Shown here one piece after another: positions 1 to 9,115 of a stretch of DNA of 64,000 bases. Positions within the stretch are counted from its first letter, which is position 1; every line of letters begins with the position of its first letter. The stretch spans positions 2,402,843 through 2,466,842 of the forward strand of contig NZ_CP007739.1 in assembly GCF_000724485.1 (NCBI RefSeq). The letters run 5' to 3'. The notes under the pieces were generated by a model. The model saw nothing but the letters and a program-made list of their open reading frames with translations, was not told the DNA's origin and ran no database searches. The DNA is from Bacillus methanolicus MGA3. Lineage in GTDB: Bacteria > Bacillota > Bacilli > Bacillales > Cytobacillaceae. Both the position numbers and the translations under genes were made by a program.

Positions 1-375
1 CACAAGCTCAAGAAGTTCGTCTATTTTATGCCATTTTGGCAAATATTCAATCATATCTGCTCCGATAATAAAATAAAATGAGTAATCAGGATATATTTCC
101 CTTAACTGCTTCATTGTCTCATACGTATATGACGGTCCGTTTCTTTTTAATTCAATTGGCTCTATTTTAAATTTCGGGTTATCCTCGATTGCCAATTCAA
201 GCATATTTAAGCGGTCGTCATTTCCAATCGATGATTTCTTCTTATGAGGGGGTTCCTGGTTTGGCATAAACCAAACTTCATGAAGCTGCAACGATTCCAT
301 TACTTCATTTGCAATCAGAAGATGTCCATAATGAGGCGGGTCGAAAGTTCCTCCCAATATTCCGATCTTTTTCAA
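1..375 (-). CDS. nadD: Nicotinate-nucleotide adenylyltransferase, C-terminus cut by window edge
   Basis: NadD adenylates nicotinic acid mononucleotide to deamido-NAD in NAD synthesis in the cytosol. The N-terminus carries the nucleotidyltransferase signature [11 protein letters not shown] at about residues 8-18, with the HIGH-like histidine pair; roughly the first 125 of about 190 residues are present and the rest lies beyond base 1. I read a TTG start at 373-375, preceded by AGGAGG with 7 nt spacing. It lies downstream of yqeH-aroE-yqeI on the same strand, the B. subtilis arrangement (yqeJ). The 158 bases between it and yqeI (376-533) hold no gene that I can see. Confidence 0.93.
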   Translation of the reverse strand, partial: MKKIGILGGTFDPPHYGHLLIANEVMESLQLHEVWFMPNQEPPHKKKSSIGNDDRLNMLELAIEDNPKFKIEPIELKRNGPSYTYETMKQLREIYPDYSFYFIIGADMIEYLPKWHKIDELLELV

Positions 376-533
376 AAGAGCTCCTCCTCTTTCGCTTTAT
401 CCCGCACGAACGTGCAGTAGTATGATCCTCACTTATATTTAGGGGAGAAAAGAACCCCAGAATGTGTTTTCTCTCGTTAATAGTGTTTTTACTCGCGTTA
501 AGGTTAAAGAACCCCACTGATGGAAGATTCACT

Positions 534-824
534 CTATGGCAATTGAATTTGTTTATTTTCTTTTGATTCCTTGTATAGAATAATCGTATTTCCAATGATT
601 TGAACGATGTCTGCACCTGTACCCTCTGCAAGCTGATGCGCAACCGTATTCTTATCATCTTCGCAATTTTGCAGGACACTGATTTTCATCAGTTCTCTTG
701 CTTCAAGAGCATCGAAAACTTGTTTGATCATATTTTCATTTACACCAGCTTTTCCTACTTGAAAAATAGGATTCAGATGGTGTGCTTCAGAACGTAAAAA
801 TCTTTTTTGTTTTCCCGTTAACAT
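534..824 (-). CDS. yqeI: YhbY/CRM-domain RNA-binding protein YqeI
   Basis: A 96-residue single CRM-domain protein of the YhbY family, which associates with pre-50S ribosomal subunits. Visible family features are the opening MLTGKQKRFLRSEAHHL, the basic GKAGVNENM loop and the C-terminal VQIIGNTIILYKES strand. The ATG at 822-824 follows GGAGGAAAAAA. An upstream in-frame extension to 893 exists but runs inside aroE. The gene overlaps the 3' end of aroE by 7 nt, which suggests translational coupling, and precedes nadD. RNA binding is from family knowledge; the physiological target is not visible here. Confidence 0.93.
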   Translation of the reverse strand: MLTGKQKRFLRSEAHHLNPIFQVGKAGVNENMIKQVFDALEARELMKISVLQNCEDDKNTVAHQLAEGTGADIVQIIGNTIILYKESKENKQIQLP

Positions 825-1657
825 TTTTTTCCTCCCAGATGTTTCAATACATTTTGTTTCATTCTTACCGTATCGGGAAAGATGCCAGTCCATTTTTCAA
901 AAGCGAGCGCTCCTTGAAAAACGAACATATCCAAGCCGTTTTGGGTGCCTGCTCCTCTTCGTTTAGCATCTCGCAATATTGCAGTTTCAAGCGGATTATA
1001 AATAATATCACTTACAAAAGCGCCAGTACCCAGATTCTCAAGCGACAATGGAGAATCATCAATGTTCGGTGACATCCCTACCGACGTTGTTTGGATAATA
1101 AGGTTATAACTGCTTAACCTTTTTTCGGCTTCTTCCCTTGTATATATGTTTGACTGAACAGTAAATGGACATGACTCTATAAGCTGCGCTGCTTTTTCAG
1201 CTGTCCGATTACAAAAATCAATATGCTTTACACCTGCATGTGCCATCGAATAAAAGATCGCTTTTGCTGCGCCGCCTGCACCGATGATGAGGACTTTCGT
1301 GCTGTCCGAAACGGTAAATTTTCTTTTAAGGCCTTCTAAAAATCCATGTCCGTCTGTATTGTATCCAATCAGCTTGCCTTCTTCATGAACAACCGTATTC
1401 ACAGCCCCGATGGCTTCTGCCAATGGATCAATTTCATCCAAAAAAGTCATGATTTCCGTTTTATGAGGAACGGTTACATTAAATCCTGAACAGTTAATCG
1501 CCTTTAACCCTTGAACAGCTGCCCCAAGATCACCCCTCTTAACATGAAAAGGGTGATAATGAGCATCAATTCCGTAAACCATAAATAAATCATTATGCAT
1601 CACAGGCGACATCGAATGGGAAATCGGATCCCCTATAACCCCAAATAATTTCTTCAC
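818..1657 (-). CDS. aroE: Shikimate dehydrogenase
   Basis: AroE reduces 3-dehydroshikimate to shikimate with NADPH in chorismate and aromatic amino acid synthesis. The substrate-binding start KKLFGVIGDPISHSMSP, the catalytic-lysine region FNVTVPHKTEI and the Rossmann motif IIGAGGAAKA are all present in order. I choose the GTG at 1655-1657 because GGAGG lies 9 nt before it; an ATG 18 nt further upstream overlaps the ribosome binding site. It sits between yqeH and yqeI in one minus-strand operon and overlaps yqeI by 7 nt. About 279 residues, normal for the family. Confidence 0.95.
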   Translation of the reverse strand: MKKLFGVIGDPISHSMSPVMHNDLFMVYGIDAHYHPFHVKRGDLGAAVQGLKAINCSGFNVTVPHKTEIMTFLDEIDPLAEAIGAVNTVVHEEGKLIGYNTDGHGFLEGLKRKFTVSDSTKVLIIGAGGAAKAIFYSMAHAGVKHIDFCNRTAEKAAQLIESCPFTVQSNIYTREEAEKRLSSYNLIIQTTSVGMSPNIDDSPLSLENLGTGAFVSDIIYNPLETAILRDAKRRGAGTQNGLDMFVFQGALAFEKWTGIFPDTVRMKQNVLKHLGGKKC

Positions 1658-1688
1658 AGCCCTTCTCCTCCCCATACAGACTTTTTGA

Positions 1689-2795
1689 TTAGATAAGCGA
1701 CTTTCTTAGCATAACATGTACACCTTTTGGAACGTAGGCAGCTACTTTTGCTCCCGGTTCATTGGCGGTTACCCAACCAAGTCCCGAAAAGACAATATCT
1801 GTTTTCCCTTCCTTAATCATAAATTCATGGCGTACAAGTTTTGGGAACGAATCTAATTGTTCTTTACGAGGCGGAGAAAGCATTTCACCTACATGGTTGT
1901 TGTACAATTCAGAAGCTTTCTCTAATTTGGTGCGATGAACAATAAGCTCATTAGAAAGATAGCATGTAAATGACCGTCTTCCGCCCGTCAAATAATCAAA
2001 GCGTGCCAACCCACCAAAAAATAAGGTTTGTCCTTCATTTAATTGATAAACTTTTGGTTTAATCTCTTTCTTTGGGGTAATGATTTTTAAGTCACGTTTA
2101 TCCACATAATGGGCCATTTGGTGATGATTAATAATGCCGGGCGTGTCCATTAAAAATTTACCATCATCAAGCGGTATTTTAATGATATCAAGCGTCGTTC
2201 CCGGAAAATGGGAAGTTGTAATCAAATCTCCTTCTCCGGTGACTTCTTTAATCATTCGATTAATAAAAGTTGATTTGCCGACGTTTGTACAGCCTACAAC
2301 ATACACGTCTTTCCCTTGCCTGTATTCATCTATTGCAGCAGCCGTTTCCTTTATGAAATGTCCTTTCGCTGCACTTACAAGGAAAACTTCTTCGGGTTTT
2401 AGGCCGAGCTCTCTCGCTTCTTGCTTCATCCAATGAATCAGTTTATTATGTTTAACCGATTTCGGCAGTAAATCTACTTTATTGCCAACGAGCAAAATCT
2501 TATTGTTGCCTGCAAACCGGTGCAATCCCGGAAGCCAGCTTCCATTAAAATCAAAAATGTCAACGATTTTTACGATTAATGCATCACTTTTTCCGATCTC
2601 ATTTAATATTTTAAGAAAATCATCATCAGTCAAGTTGACATCCTGAACTTCATTATAATGTTTTAATCGAAAACAGCGCTGACATATCACTTGTTCTTTT
2701 TCTAAAGCTGATTTCGGTGCATATCCTAACTCTCTCGGGTCTTCCGTTTGGATCTTCACCCCGCAGCCGATGCATAAATATTTTTCGTCACTCAC
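1689..2795 (-). CDS. yqeH: Circularly permuted ribosome-biogenesis GTPase YqeH
   Basis: YqeH is a GTPase needed for 30S subunit assembly. An N-terminal zinc-binding treble (CIGCG at about residues 8-12 and CQRC at about 38-41) precedes a permuted G domain: the G4 motif NKVDLL comes before the G1 P-loop GCTNVGKSTFINR and the G3 motif DTPGI, the order that defines this family. The GTG start at 2793-2795 has GGGAGG 8 nt upstream. It begins 3 nt after the yqeG stop and leads into aroE. Full length at 368 residues. Confidence 0.96.
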   Translation of the reverse strand: MSDEKYLCIGCGVKIQTEDPRELGYAPKSALEKEQVICQRCFRLKHYNEVQDVNLTDDDFLKILNEIGKSDALIVKIVDIFDFNGSWLPGLHRFAGNNKILLVGNKVDLLPKSVKHNKLIHWMKQEARELGLKPEEVFLVSAAKGHFIKETAAAIDEYRQGKDVYVVGCTNVGKSTFINRMIKEVTGEGDLITTSHFPGTTLDIIKIPLDDGKFLMDTPGIINHHQMAHYVDKRDLKIITPKKEIKPKVYQLNEGQTLFFGGLARFDYLTGGRRSFTCYLSNELIVHRTKLEKASELYNNHVGEMLSPPRKEQLDSFPKLVRHEFMIKEGKTDIVFSGLGWVTANEPGAKVAAYVPKGVHVMLRKSLI

Positions 2796-2798
2796 AAA

Positions 2799-3314
2799 TT
2801 AATCCTCCCATGTTAACAAGCCTTTTTTTCTGAACCAGCTGAGAATGATTCTTTCAACTTTTCTGTTAAATCGTGTGAAAAATCCATCAGTAGACGCAAC
2901 CGGAACTACTAAAATCGTATAAAAACCGCTCCGATTGCCTCCTAACACATCTGTTAGCAGCTGATCTCCAATTACGACTGTCTCTTCCTTTTCCAAACCC
3001 ATTTGCGCAAGCGCTTTTTCAAAAGCCCTCCCCATCGGTTTTCGTGCCTTATAAATAAACGGGATATTTAATGGATCAGCAAACAATTTTACCCGTTTCT
3101 CATTATTATTTGAAACGATCGTCACTGAAATATTATTTTTTCTCATATTATCAAACCATTCAATCAGCTTAGGAGTAGCAGAAGGTCGGTCCCATTCAAC
3201 AAGAGTGTTGTCAAGGTCTGTAATGATCCCCTTCACTCCTTTTTCTTTTAAACTCTCAGGTGTTATTTCAAAAATACTTTTTACATGCTGATCTGGCAAA
3301 AAATGCTTTAACAA
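2799..3314 (-). CDS. yqeG: HAD-superfamily phosphatase YqeG
   Basis: A 171-residue HAD subfamily IIIA phosphatase. The nucleophile motif DLDNTLVEWD sits at about residues 33-42, the second motif serine/threonine in VTIVSNN, and the metal-binding acidic motif in VVIGDQLLTDV. The substrate is not established. Start is TTG at 3312-3314, with GAGGTG 8 nt upstream. It is the first gene of the yqeG-yqeH-aroE-yqeI-nadD operon and is divergent from sda across a 435-base gap that contains the sda control region. Confidence 0.9.
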   Translation of the reverse strand: MLKHFLPDQHVKSIFEITPESLKEKGVKGIITDLDNTLVEWDRPSATPKLIEWFDNMRKNNISVTIVSNNNEKRVKLFADPLNIPFIYKARKPMGRAFEKALAQMGLEKEETVVIGDQLLTDVLGGNRSGFYTILVVPVASTDGFFTRFNRKVERIILSWFRKKGLLTWED

Positions 3315-3528
3315 AATCGCTGCACCTCATTATTGTTAATCATACTATCAATCATACCGATATCATCATAACCAATTTAATCAGCCGTTTCAAAATGAAT
3401 GTTTCATTTCCCAGTTGTTTGTGAAAAACCATTTCCTATTGGGATATTTCGTCAAAAATCACCAAAAATCAGGTACTGGAAACTAGAAAATAAAAATTTT
3501 TCGACAAACTCATAGATATTTCAACACT

Positions 3529-3627
3529 TGTGGATAACCTTATGCACATTATACATATTGAATTTTATACTATATTCCAAAATATAAACAACTTAATCAC
3601 AGGTTATCCACTGAAAGTTGTGGATAA
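3529..3627. promoter_or_regulatory. Cluster of DnaA boxes upstream of sda
   Basis: Three exact matches to the DnaA box TTATNCACA, on either strand, lie at 3529-3537 (TGTGGATAA), 3540-3548 (TTATGCACA) and 3619-3627 (TGTGGATAA). A fourth site at 3604-3612 (TTATCCACT) has one mismatch. The last box ends just upstream of the probable sda -35 element. In B. subtilis, sda transcription is known to be activated by DnaA. The rest of the 3315-3749 gap is AT-rich with nothing else recognised. Confidence 0.85.
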
Positions 3628-3635
3628 GAGAACGG

Positions 3636-3664
3636 TTGTTCTAGATGTTTTATTCTGATAGAGT
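3636..3664 (+). promoter_or_regulatory. Probable SigA promoter of sda
   Basis: TTGTTC (3636-3641), a 17-nt spacer and TAGAGT (3659-3664). Both hexamers are weak, consistent with a promoter that depends on DnaA bound at the boxes immediately upstream. This is inference; no start site is known. Confidence 0.4.
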
Positions 3665-3749
3665 AAGGGTACAACAAGGCAACTTACCATTATATGTGTT
3701 TCAAATTCGTTTAGAACCTGCTATTTTAAATTGGAGGTGAATGGCTGAC

Positions 3750-3890
3750 ATGCATAGACTGTCGGACGAATTACTAATTGAGTCATACTACAAGGCACTA
3801 GAATTAAACCTTAGCCAAGATTTTATTCGCCTCATTGAAAAAGAAATTAAACGGCGTTCATTGTCTCACAAAATTAAAGTGTCATCATAA
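3750..3890 (+). CDS. sda: Sporulation inhibitor Sda
   Basis: A 46-codon gene for the checkpoint antikinase Sda, which binds KinA and blocks phosphorelay autophosphorylation when replication is active or DNA is damaged. The sequence [17 protein letters not shown] followed by [15 protein letters not shown] matches the helical hairpin of B. subtilis Sda, and the length is identical. I choose the ATG at 3750. An in-frame ATG at 3741 sits only 3 nt from GGAGG, whereas 3750 has a longer 12-nt spacing, so the exact start is not certain. DnaA boxes lie upstream and a terminator hairpin follows. Confidence 0.93.
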   Translation: MHRLSDELLIESYYKALELNLSQDFIRLIEKEIKRRSLSHKIKVSS

Positions 3891-3893
3891 ATA

Positions 3894-3920
3894 AGTCCGA
3901 CAGCGGGCTTTTTCTTTTTA
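3894..3920 (+). terminator. Rho-independent terminator after sda
   Basis: Six-pair stem AGTCCG/CGGGCT with an ACAG loop, followed by a run of T bases. It begins 4 nt after the sda stop codon. Confidence 0.75.
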
Positions 3921-3973
3921 TTCAAAGACGTTGCAAAAAAGGATGGTGGCAATTGATCTTATTTTTCGCCATT

Positions 3974-4765
3974 TCATTCACAAGCTTTCTTTAAATATCC
4001 AATCTTTTCTCCAACTTTAATATGAAATGGCGGCTTGATTGATGGCAATATTTCAACAGAGTCTTTTTCAAACAATAAAACAACCGTTGAACCAAATGAG
4101 AAATAAGCTATTTCTTCACCTTTTATTAAATAATCCTTATTGTGAATAGTTTCAATTGAATTTACAAACATAGCTCCAACTTTAACCAGTGCCATCATTC
4201 CTGAAGTATGCTCAATTTCCGTAATCTTACGGAAGTTTTTCGATAAAGGAGCTTTACCATATTTTAATCCAAGTGTATTTACAGGATATGATTTGTTTCC
4301 GAGTGTCCATTGATTCGTTATTTTCCCGGTAACCGGACTGTGGATGCGATGATAATGACTCGGGCTTAAATAAAAAATCATATAAGTACCATCGACGTAT
4401 TTGCTTAATGAACCATTATTGCCCAGCATCTCAGAAATCGAGTAGATCTTACCCTTCACTTTAATCATTTTTTCAGATGAAATATTGCCGACATCTTCGA
4501 TTACAGCATCAACCGGGCTTGCAATTGACAAATCATCCGGATCAATTTGCCTGCTTCCTTCTTTTAATTTACGGATAAAGAAATCATGTAGAGTCGGATA
4601 TTCATTCAATGCTTTTTCAATTTCTTGCACATTTATTTGATAAACTTTAGCAAACGATGGAACAATAAAACGGCTTGCCTTCGAGCCGGCAAATTTTTTT
4701 AAAAGATTTGATGTCCATCTTCCGTTTGTAAGCTCAATAAACAAGCGATAAATTCTTGAAATCAA
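3974..4765 (-). CDS. psd: Phosphatidylserine decarboxylase proenzyme
   Basis: Psd converts phosphatidylserine to phosphatidylethanolamine at the membrane. The self-cleavage site that generates the pyruvoyl group is visible near the C-terminus as FSFGSTVVLLFE (GST motif), and the catalytic histidine region as YLSPSHYHRIHSP. I place the start at TTG 4763-4765, 8 nt after GGAGG; another TTG directly before it and a TTG overlapping the ribosome site are alternatives. It is divergent from pssA, its pathway partner, with a 124-base AT-rich gap holding both promoters. In B. subtilis the two genes are co-directional in one operon, so the divergence is a local difference. Confidence 0.93.
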   Translation of the reverse strand: MISRIYRLFIELTNGRWTSNLLKKFAGSKASRFIVPSFAKVYQINVQEIEKALNEYPTLHDFFIRKLKEGSRQIDPDDLSIASPVDAVIEDVGNISSEKMIKVKGKIYSISEMLGNNGSLSKYVDGTYMIFYLSPSHYHRIHSPVTGKITNQWTLGNKSYPVNTLGLKYGKAPLSKNFRKITEIEHTSGMMALVKVGAMFVNSIETIHNKDYLIKGEEIAYFSFGSTVVLLFEKDSVEILPSIKPPFHIKVGEKIGYLKKACE

Positions 4766-4889
4766 CAAGATTACCTCCAACTTGTGTTGAAATACTCTTT
4801 ACGTACAGTCATAAAAAGCTTAAAATAAAGTATTATTATATAATATAATTAAAAGGTTAACTTCCTTCTTATATCAAGGAGTGAAAAAA

Positions 4890-5429
4890 ATGTTTTTATC
4901 TGACGTTCTTGATCAGACGATCAAAAAAATAAAAGCACAAACAGCCAACGTTTTAACGTTAACAAATTTGGCGTTAGGCGGTTTTGCGATTATTACAGGA
5001 ATAAATCGCAACTTAAATTTAAGTTTGCTTCTTATTTTTGTTGCCGCTCTTGCTGACCGTTTTGATGGAATGGTGGCCAGAAAGTTCAATATTGAATCTG
5101 AACTCGGCAAACAACTGGATTCTATGAGTGATATTATATCATTTGGAGTTGCACCTGCACTATTATTGTATAAAGGAATTTTATTTGAATTTGGAGCTCC
5201 GGGAACCTTCTTTACTGTTTTTTATATTGGCTGTGGAGCATTTCGTTTAGCACGCTTTAACATAAGTGAAAACAACGGATTTTTTACCGGTCTTCCTATA
5301 ACGGCAGCGGGATGCTTGGCAACATTAAGCTTTCTAGTTATTCCGTATTTTCCGCCGCAAGCATTCTTATTCCTAATGATCATCTTATCATTCTTAATGG
5401 TTAGTCCGTTTAAATTCAGGAAAGTTTAG
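4890..5429 (+). CDS. pssA: CDP-diacylglycerol-serine O-phosphatidyltransferase
   Basis: An integral membrane enzyme making phosphatidylserine from CDP-diacylglycerol and serine, the step before Psd. The CDP-alcohol phosphotransferase signature DG-x2-AR-x8-G-x3-D-x3-D is complete (DGMVARKF, then GKQLDSMSD). Several hydrophobic segments follow. ATG at 4890 has AGGAG 8 nt upstream; a GTG 9 nt earlier overlaps that site. At 179 residues it is normal for the family. A terminator hairpin follows the stop. Confidence 0.94.
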   Translation: MFLSDVLDQTIKKIKAQTANVLTLTNLALGGFAIITGINRNLNLSLLLIFVAALADRFDGMVARKFNIESELGKQLDSMSDIISFGVAPALLLYKGILFEFGAPGTFFTVFYIGCGAFRLARFNISENNGFFTGLPITAAGCLATLSFLVIPYFPPQAFLFLMIILSFLMVSPFKFRKV

Positions 5430-5441
5430 TTCCGATAAACT

Positions 5442-5473
5442 CAGCGCCTTCATAAGGAGGGTGCTGTTTTTTT
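5442..5473 (+). terminator. Rho-independent terminator after pssA
   Basis: Stem CAGCGCC/GGTGCTG (one G-T pair) closing an 11-nt loop, followed by seven T bases; 13 nt after the pssA stop. Confidence 0.8.
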
Positions 5474-5480
5474 ATTTACA

Positions 5481-5503
5481 AAAAAAAACGGCTACTTCGG
5501 CCG
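5481..5503 (-). terminator. Terminator after sigK
   Basis: On the minus strand a short CGGC/GCCG stem is followed by eight T bases, immediately downstream of the sigK stop. The stem is short but the U-tract is strong. Together with the pssA terminator it separates the converging genes. Confidence 0.65.
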
Positions 5504-5504
5504 C

Positions 5505-6224
5505 CTAGTTGCTGTTCTTTCTTTTTTCTTTTTCTGCACGATAAAACTCATGGAACATTTTCATTAATGCCCTCTTCTCAATTCTGGAAACATAACTTCT
5601 CGAAATCCCGAGCTCTTTCGCAATCTCCCGCTGTGTTTTTTCTTTTTGAAGATCTAAACCGAAACGGCCGACAATCACTTCTTTTTCCCGTTCATCTAAA
5701 ACATCAATGTATTCTTTTACTTTTTCAAGTTCCATATTCAATTGGATTGTATCTATTACATCTTCAGATTCTGATTTTAGGACATCAATCAGTGAAATTT
5801 CATTTCCCTCTTTATCCTGTCCTATCGGGTCATGTAATGAAACATCCTTTTTCGTCTTTTTTAACGCACGAAGATGCATTAAGATTTCATTCTCGATACA
5901 TCTTGCTGCATACGTGGCAAGTTTCGTTCCTTTTCCTTCGGAGTAGCTCTCAATCGCTTTAATTAAACCGATTGTGCCTATTGAAATAAGATCTTCTGAA
6001 TCCTCACCGGTATTTTCAAATTTTTTCACAATATGAGCGACCAGCCGCAAATTGTGCTCAATCAACATATTGCGGGCAAGTGTATCACCTTCAGCCATCA
6101 ACCGCAAATATTTGCGTTCTTCTGCGGCTGACAGCGGTTGAGGAAAGGCATTGTTTTTTACATACGAGACTAGGAAGACAATTTCCTTTATTAAGTAACC
6201 AAGTGCCGTTAAAATTCCGGACAT
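5505..6224 (-). CDS. sigK: Mother-cell sporulation sigma factor pro-SigK, uninterrupted
   Basis: Pro-sigma K directs late mother-cell gene expression in sporulation. The hydrophobic pro-sequence of about 20 residues ([20 protein letters not shown]) precedes [12 protein letters not shown], the region around the SpoIVFB processing site. Sigma region 2 ([20 protein letters not shown], then [17 protein letters not shown]) and the region 4 helix-turn-helix ([20 protein letters not shown]) are intact. In some B. subtilis strains the gene is split by the skin prophage; here it is one continuous 239-codon frame. An inverted repeat lies in the upstream gap (6243-6272). A small peptide gene lies further upstream on the same strand, followed by its own terminator. 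Confidence 0.97.
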   Translation of the reverse strand: MSGILTALGYLIKEIVFLVSYVKNNAFPQPLSAAEERKYLRLMAEGDTLARNMLIEHNLRLVAHIVKKFENTGEDSEDLISIGTIGLIKAIESYSEGKGTKLATYAARCIENEILMHLRALKKTKKDVSLHDPIGQDKEGNEISLIDVLKSESEDVIDTIQLNMELEKVKEYIDVLDEREKEVIVGRFGLDLQKEKTQREIAKELGISRSYVSRIEKRALMKMFHEFYRAEKEKRKNSN

Positions 6225-6242
6225 TTATTCCACCCCCGCTTT

Positions 6243-6272
6243 ATAGGAATTTCGCCTATAACTAATTCCTAT
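6243..6272. promoter_or_regulatory. Inverted repeat ATAGGAATT/AATTCCTAT upstream of sigK
   Basis: Nine-base perfect arms (6243-6251 and 6264-6272) separated by 12 nt, 19-48 bases before the sigK start codon. The right arm sits in an 11-mer, TAATTCCTATG, that also occurs at 10502-10512 just upstream of yrrT. It looks like a protein binding site; the regulator is not known to me. Confidence 0.4.
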
Positions 6273-6336
6273 GTAAAACAAAGGTTGATTGTGTCTGTCC
6301 GAATGAATTAAATTCCACATATAATTAGTTCAAATG

Positions 6337-6368
6337 AAAAAAGCACCAGCCAGCTTTTGGTTGATGCT
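6337..6368 (-). terminator. Terminator downstream of the 26-codon peptide gene
   Basis: On the minus strand, arms AGCATCAACC and GGCTGGTGCT pair with one mismatch and one G-T pair around a 7-nt loop and are followed by six T bases. It lies 32 nt after the small reading frame at 6400-6480 and would isolate it from sigK. Confidence 0.65.
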
Positions 6369-6399
6369 TGCTTTTGTCAGGAAAGCAGCCTTTTATGTT

Positions 6400-6480
6400 T
6401 TAAGCTTCTGCAGTAACTTCTGCTGAAATAATGCATCCAATTGTCCCAGTAATGATGAGTGCCATAACGATCATAAACAT
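6400..6480 (-). CDS. Putative 26-residue hydrophobic peptide
   Basis: A short reading frame beginning MFMIVMALIITGTIG, then CIIS and ending AEVTAEA. About 18 hydrophobic residues form one possible membrane segment, with a lone cysteine and an acidic tail. The ATG at 6478-6480 follows AGGGGTG with 6 nt spacing, and a terminator lies 32 nt past the stop, so it has the outline of an independent small gene. I do not recognise a family. It lies between yrhC and sigK. It could be noise, but a good ribosome site, membrane-like composition and terminator together argue for a gene. Confidence 0.5.
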   Translation of the reverse strand: MFMIVMALIITGTIGCIISAEVTAEA

Positions 6481-6613
6481 TGTCTACACCCCTCTTAAAA
6501 TGTTCGAGTTCTAATCCAAATTTACCATATTTCCAAGTGAATGAACCTAGAGGGATGTGAACATTTTGTTACTCTTGCCATATGAATATGCTGCCGGCTT
6601 CCATAAAAAATAG

Positions 6614-6644
6614 AAAAAACGCCCTAAATGTTGCAGGGCGTTTT
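6614..6644 (-). terminator. Terminator of the yrrT-yrhC operon
   Basis: Minus-strand stem AAAACGCCCT/AGGGCGTTTT with a 9-nt loop and a six-T tail, starting within the yrhC stop codon. Confidence 0.85.
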
Positions 6645-6903
6645 ATTTTTTAATTAAATATTCCTGGCCCTCTTCCATCTCCATTAGCCTTGATTGACAT
6701 CGGCTTGATAAAATGAAAAACATAACAGAGTTTGCCAGGAATCCGGTTGAAGCTGCCATCCTGATATATAAATCCGCCATCACTTTTGTCGCTGACGGTA
6801 TCACTACTCCTAAATAAAAAAAAGCGCCAACTGCTAGCAGAACAACTGCAAAACGTTTATAATCAACCATTTTTTCATATAACTTCTTCGCGTTATGATT
6901 CAT
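6643..6903 (-). CDS. yrhC: YrhC-family small membrane protein
   Basis: An 86-residue protein with two predicted membrane segments (RFAVVLLAVGAFFYLGVVI at about residues 17-35 and FLANSVMFFILSS at about 54-66). It matches the YrhC family in length and in location, as the last gene of the yrrT-mtnN-mccA-mccB operon. No biochemical role is established. ATG start at 6901-6903. A 137-base gap separates it from mccB, with a strong terminator at its end. Confidence 0.8.
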   Translation of the reverse strand: MNHNAKKLYEKMVDYKRFAVVLLAVGAFFYLGVVIPSATKVMADLYIRMAASTGFLANSVMFFILSSRCQSRLMEMEEGQEYLIKK

Positions 6904-7040
6904 TTCTACACCACCTGCGCTTTCTTTTAGTCTCTCATTCTACATTAACATAATTAGCAGTTTCATAGGTGATGTAATAACTAGCACGGATGGAAACGAT
7001 TGAAAAACAGATCTCCTTTCTAAAAAAGGCCTTCTATCAA

Positions 7041-8177
<1,137 letters not shown>

Positions 8178-9101
8178 TTAAATCCCTCCTTGATAAATCT
8201 TCTTGCTTAAATAACGTTCGCTTCCATCAGGGAAGACCACGACAATATTCGTACCTCGTTTAGCTATTTTCGCTTCATCCAGTGCCGCTTTCATTGCAGC
8301 TCCTGATGAACTTCCGACAAGCAGTCCTTCTTTCGCAGCCAGTTCTTTCACAAGGTGAAACGCATCTTCATCGGAAACAGTATGAATTGCATTAAAATAA
8401 GATGTATCCATATATTCCGGCAAAAACTCCATTCCAATCCCTTCTGTTTTATGAGGGCCTGGTTCACCGCCATTTAAAATTGAGCCTTCAGGTTCAACGA
8501 TGACGGTTTTAATCTCTGGATTTTTCTCTTTTAAGTAGCGCGCTGTCCCCATAAATGTCCCGCCGGTTCCCGCACCTGCAACGAATACATCTATCTGCCC
8601 ATCCATTTGCTCCCATATTTCAGGACCGAGCGTCTTATAATATGTTTCCGGATTAGCAGGATTGGCAAATTGCTGCGGACAATACGATCCAGGAATTTCT
8701 TTAAGGAGCTCTTTTGCTTTTTCAATCGCGCCTTTCATACCTTCACTTGTCGGAGTATGAACAATTGTTGCTCCCAATGCTTTCATAAGTTCTTGTTTTT
8801 CAAGGCTAAATTTTTCAGGCACACAAAAAATAACGTTGATGCCTTTATTTATTGCAGCAAGTGCAAGTCCAATGCCGGTATTTCCGGCTGTCGGCTCAAT
8901 TAATGTACCGCCGTCTTTTAATTTCCCGCTTTCAAATGCATCCTTAAGAAGCTCTAGTCCTAGACGGTCTTTTACACTTCCTCCCGGATTCAAAAATTCT
9001 AATTTTGCAAACAGCCTGACTCCTTCAGAAACCTGAAAGCGGGTAAGCTCCACAATTGGGGTATTTCCGATTAATTCATGTACATTTTTGTAAACCTTCA
9101 T
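8178..9101 (-). CDS. mccA: Cystathionine beta-synthase, O-acetylserine dependent
   Basis: A fold-type II PLP enzyme joining homocysteine with activated serine to form cystathionine. The PLP lysine is in NPGGSVKDRLG, the phosphate-binding loop is EPTAGNTGIG (CysK enzymes usually have ETTSGNTG), and GGTFMGTARYLKE follows. It lacks the regulatory CBS domains of eukaryotic enzymes. ATG at 9099-9101. It lies between mtnN and mccB in the homocysteine-to-cysteine operon, which decides MccA over CysK. 307 residues. Confidence 0.92.
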   Translation of the reverse strand: MKVYKNVHELIGNTPIVELTRFQVSEGVRLFAKLEFLNPGGSVKDRLGLELLKDAFESGKLKDGGTLIEPTAGNTGIGLALAAINKGINVIFCVPEKFSLEKQELMKALGATIVHTPTSEGMKGAIEKAKELLKEIPGSYCPQQFANPANPETYYKTLGPEIWEQMDGQIDVFVAGAGTGGTFMGTARYLKEKNPEIKTVIVEPEGSILNGGEPGPHKTEGIGMEFLPEYMDTSYFNAIHTVSDEDAFHLVKELAAKEGLLVGSSSGAAMKAALDEAKIAKRGTNIVVVFPDGSERYLSKKIYQGGI

Positions 9102-9115
9102 TTTTCTCCCTCTGT

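Noticed and set aside
305..679. Long minus-strand frame across the nadD-yqeI gap
   Set aside because: It lies across real genes in another frame, has no ribosome site and no recognisable protein character.
3529..3627. Replication origin, because of the DnaA boxes
   Set aside because: dnaA/dnaN and an AT-rich unwinding element with many boxes are absent; the boxes fit the known regulation of sda.
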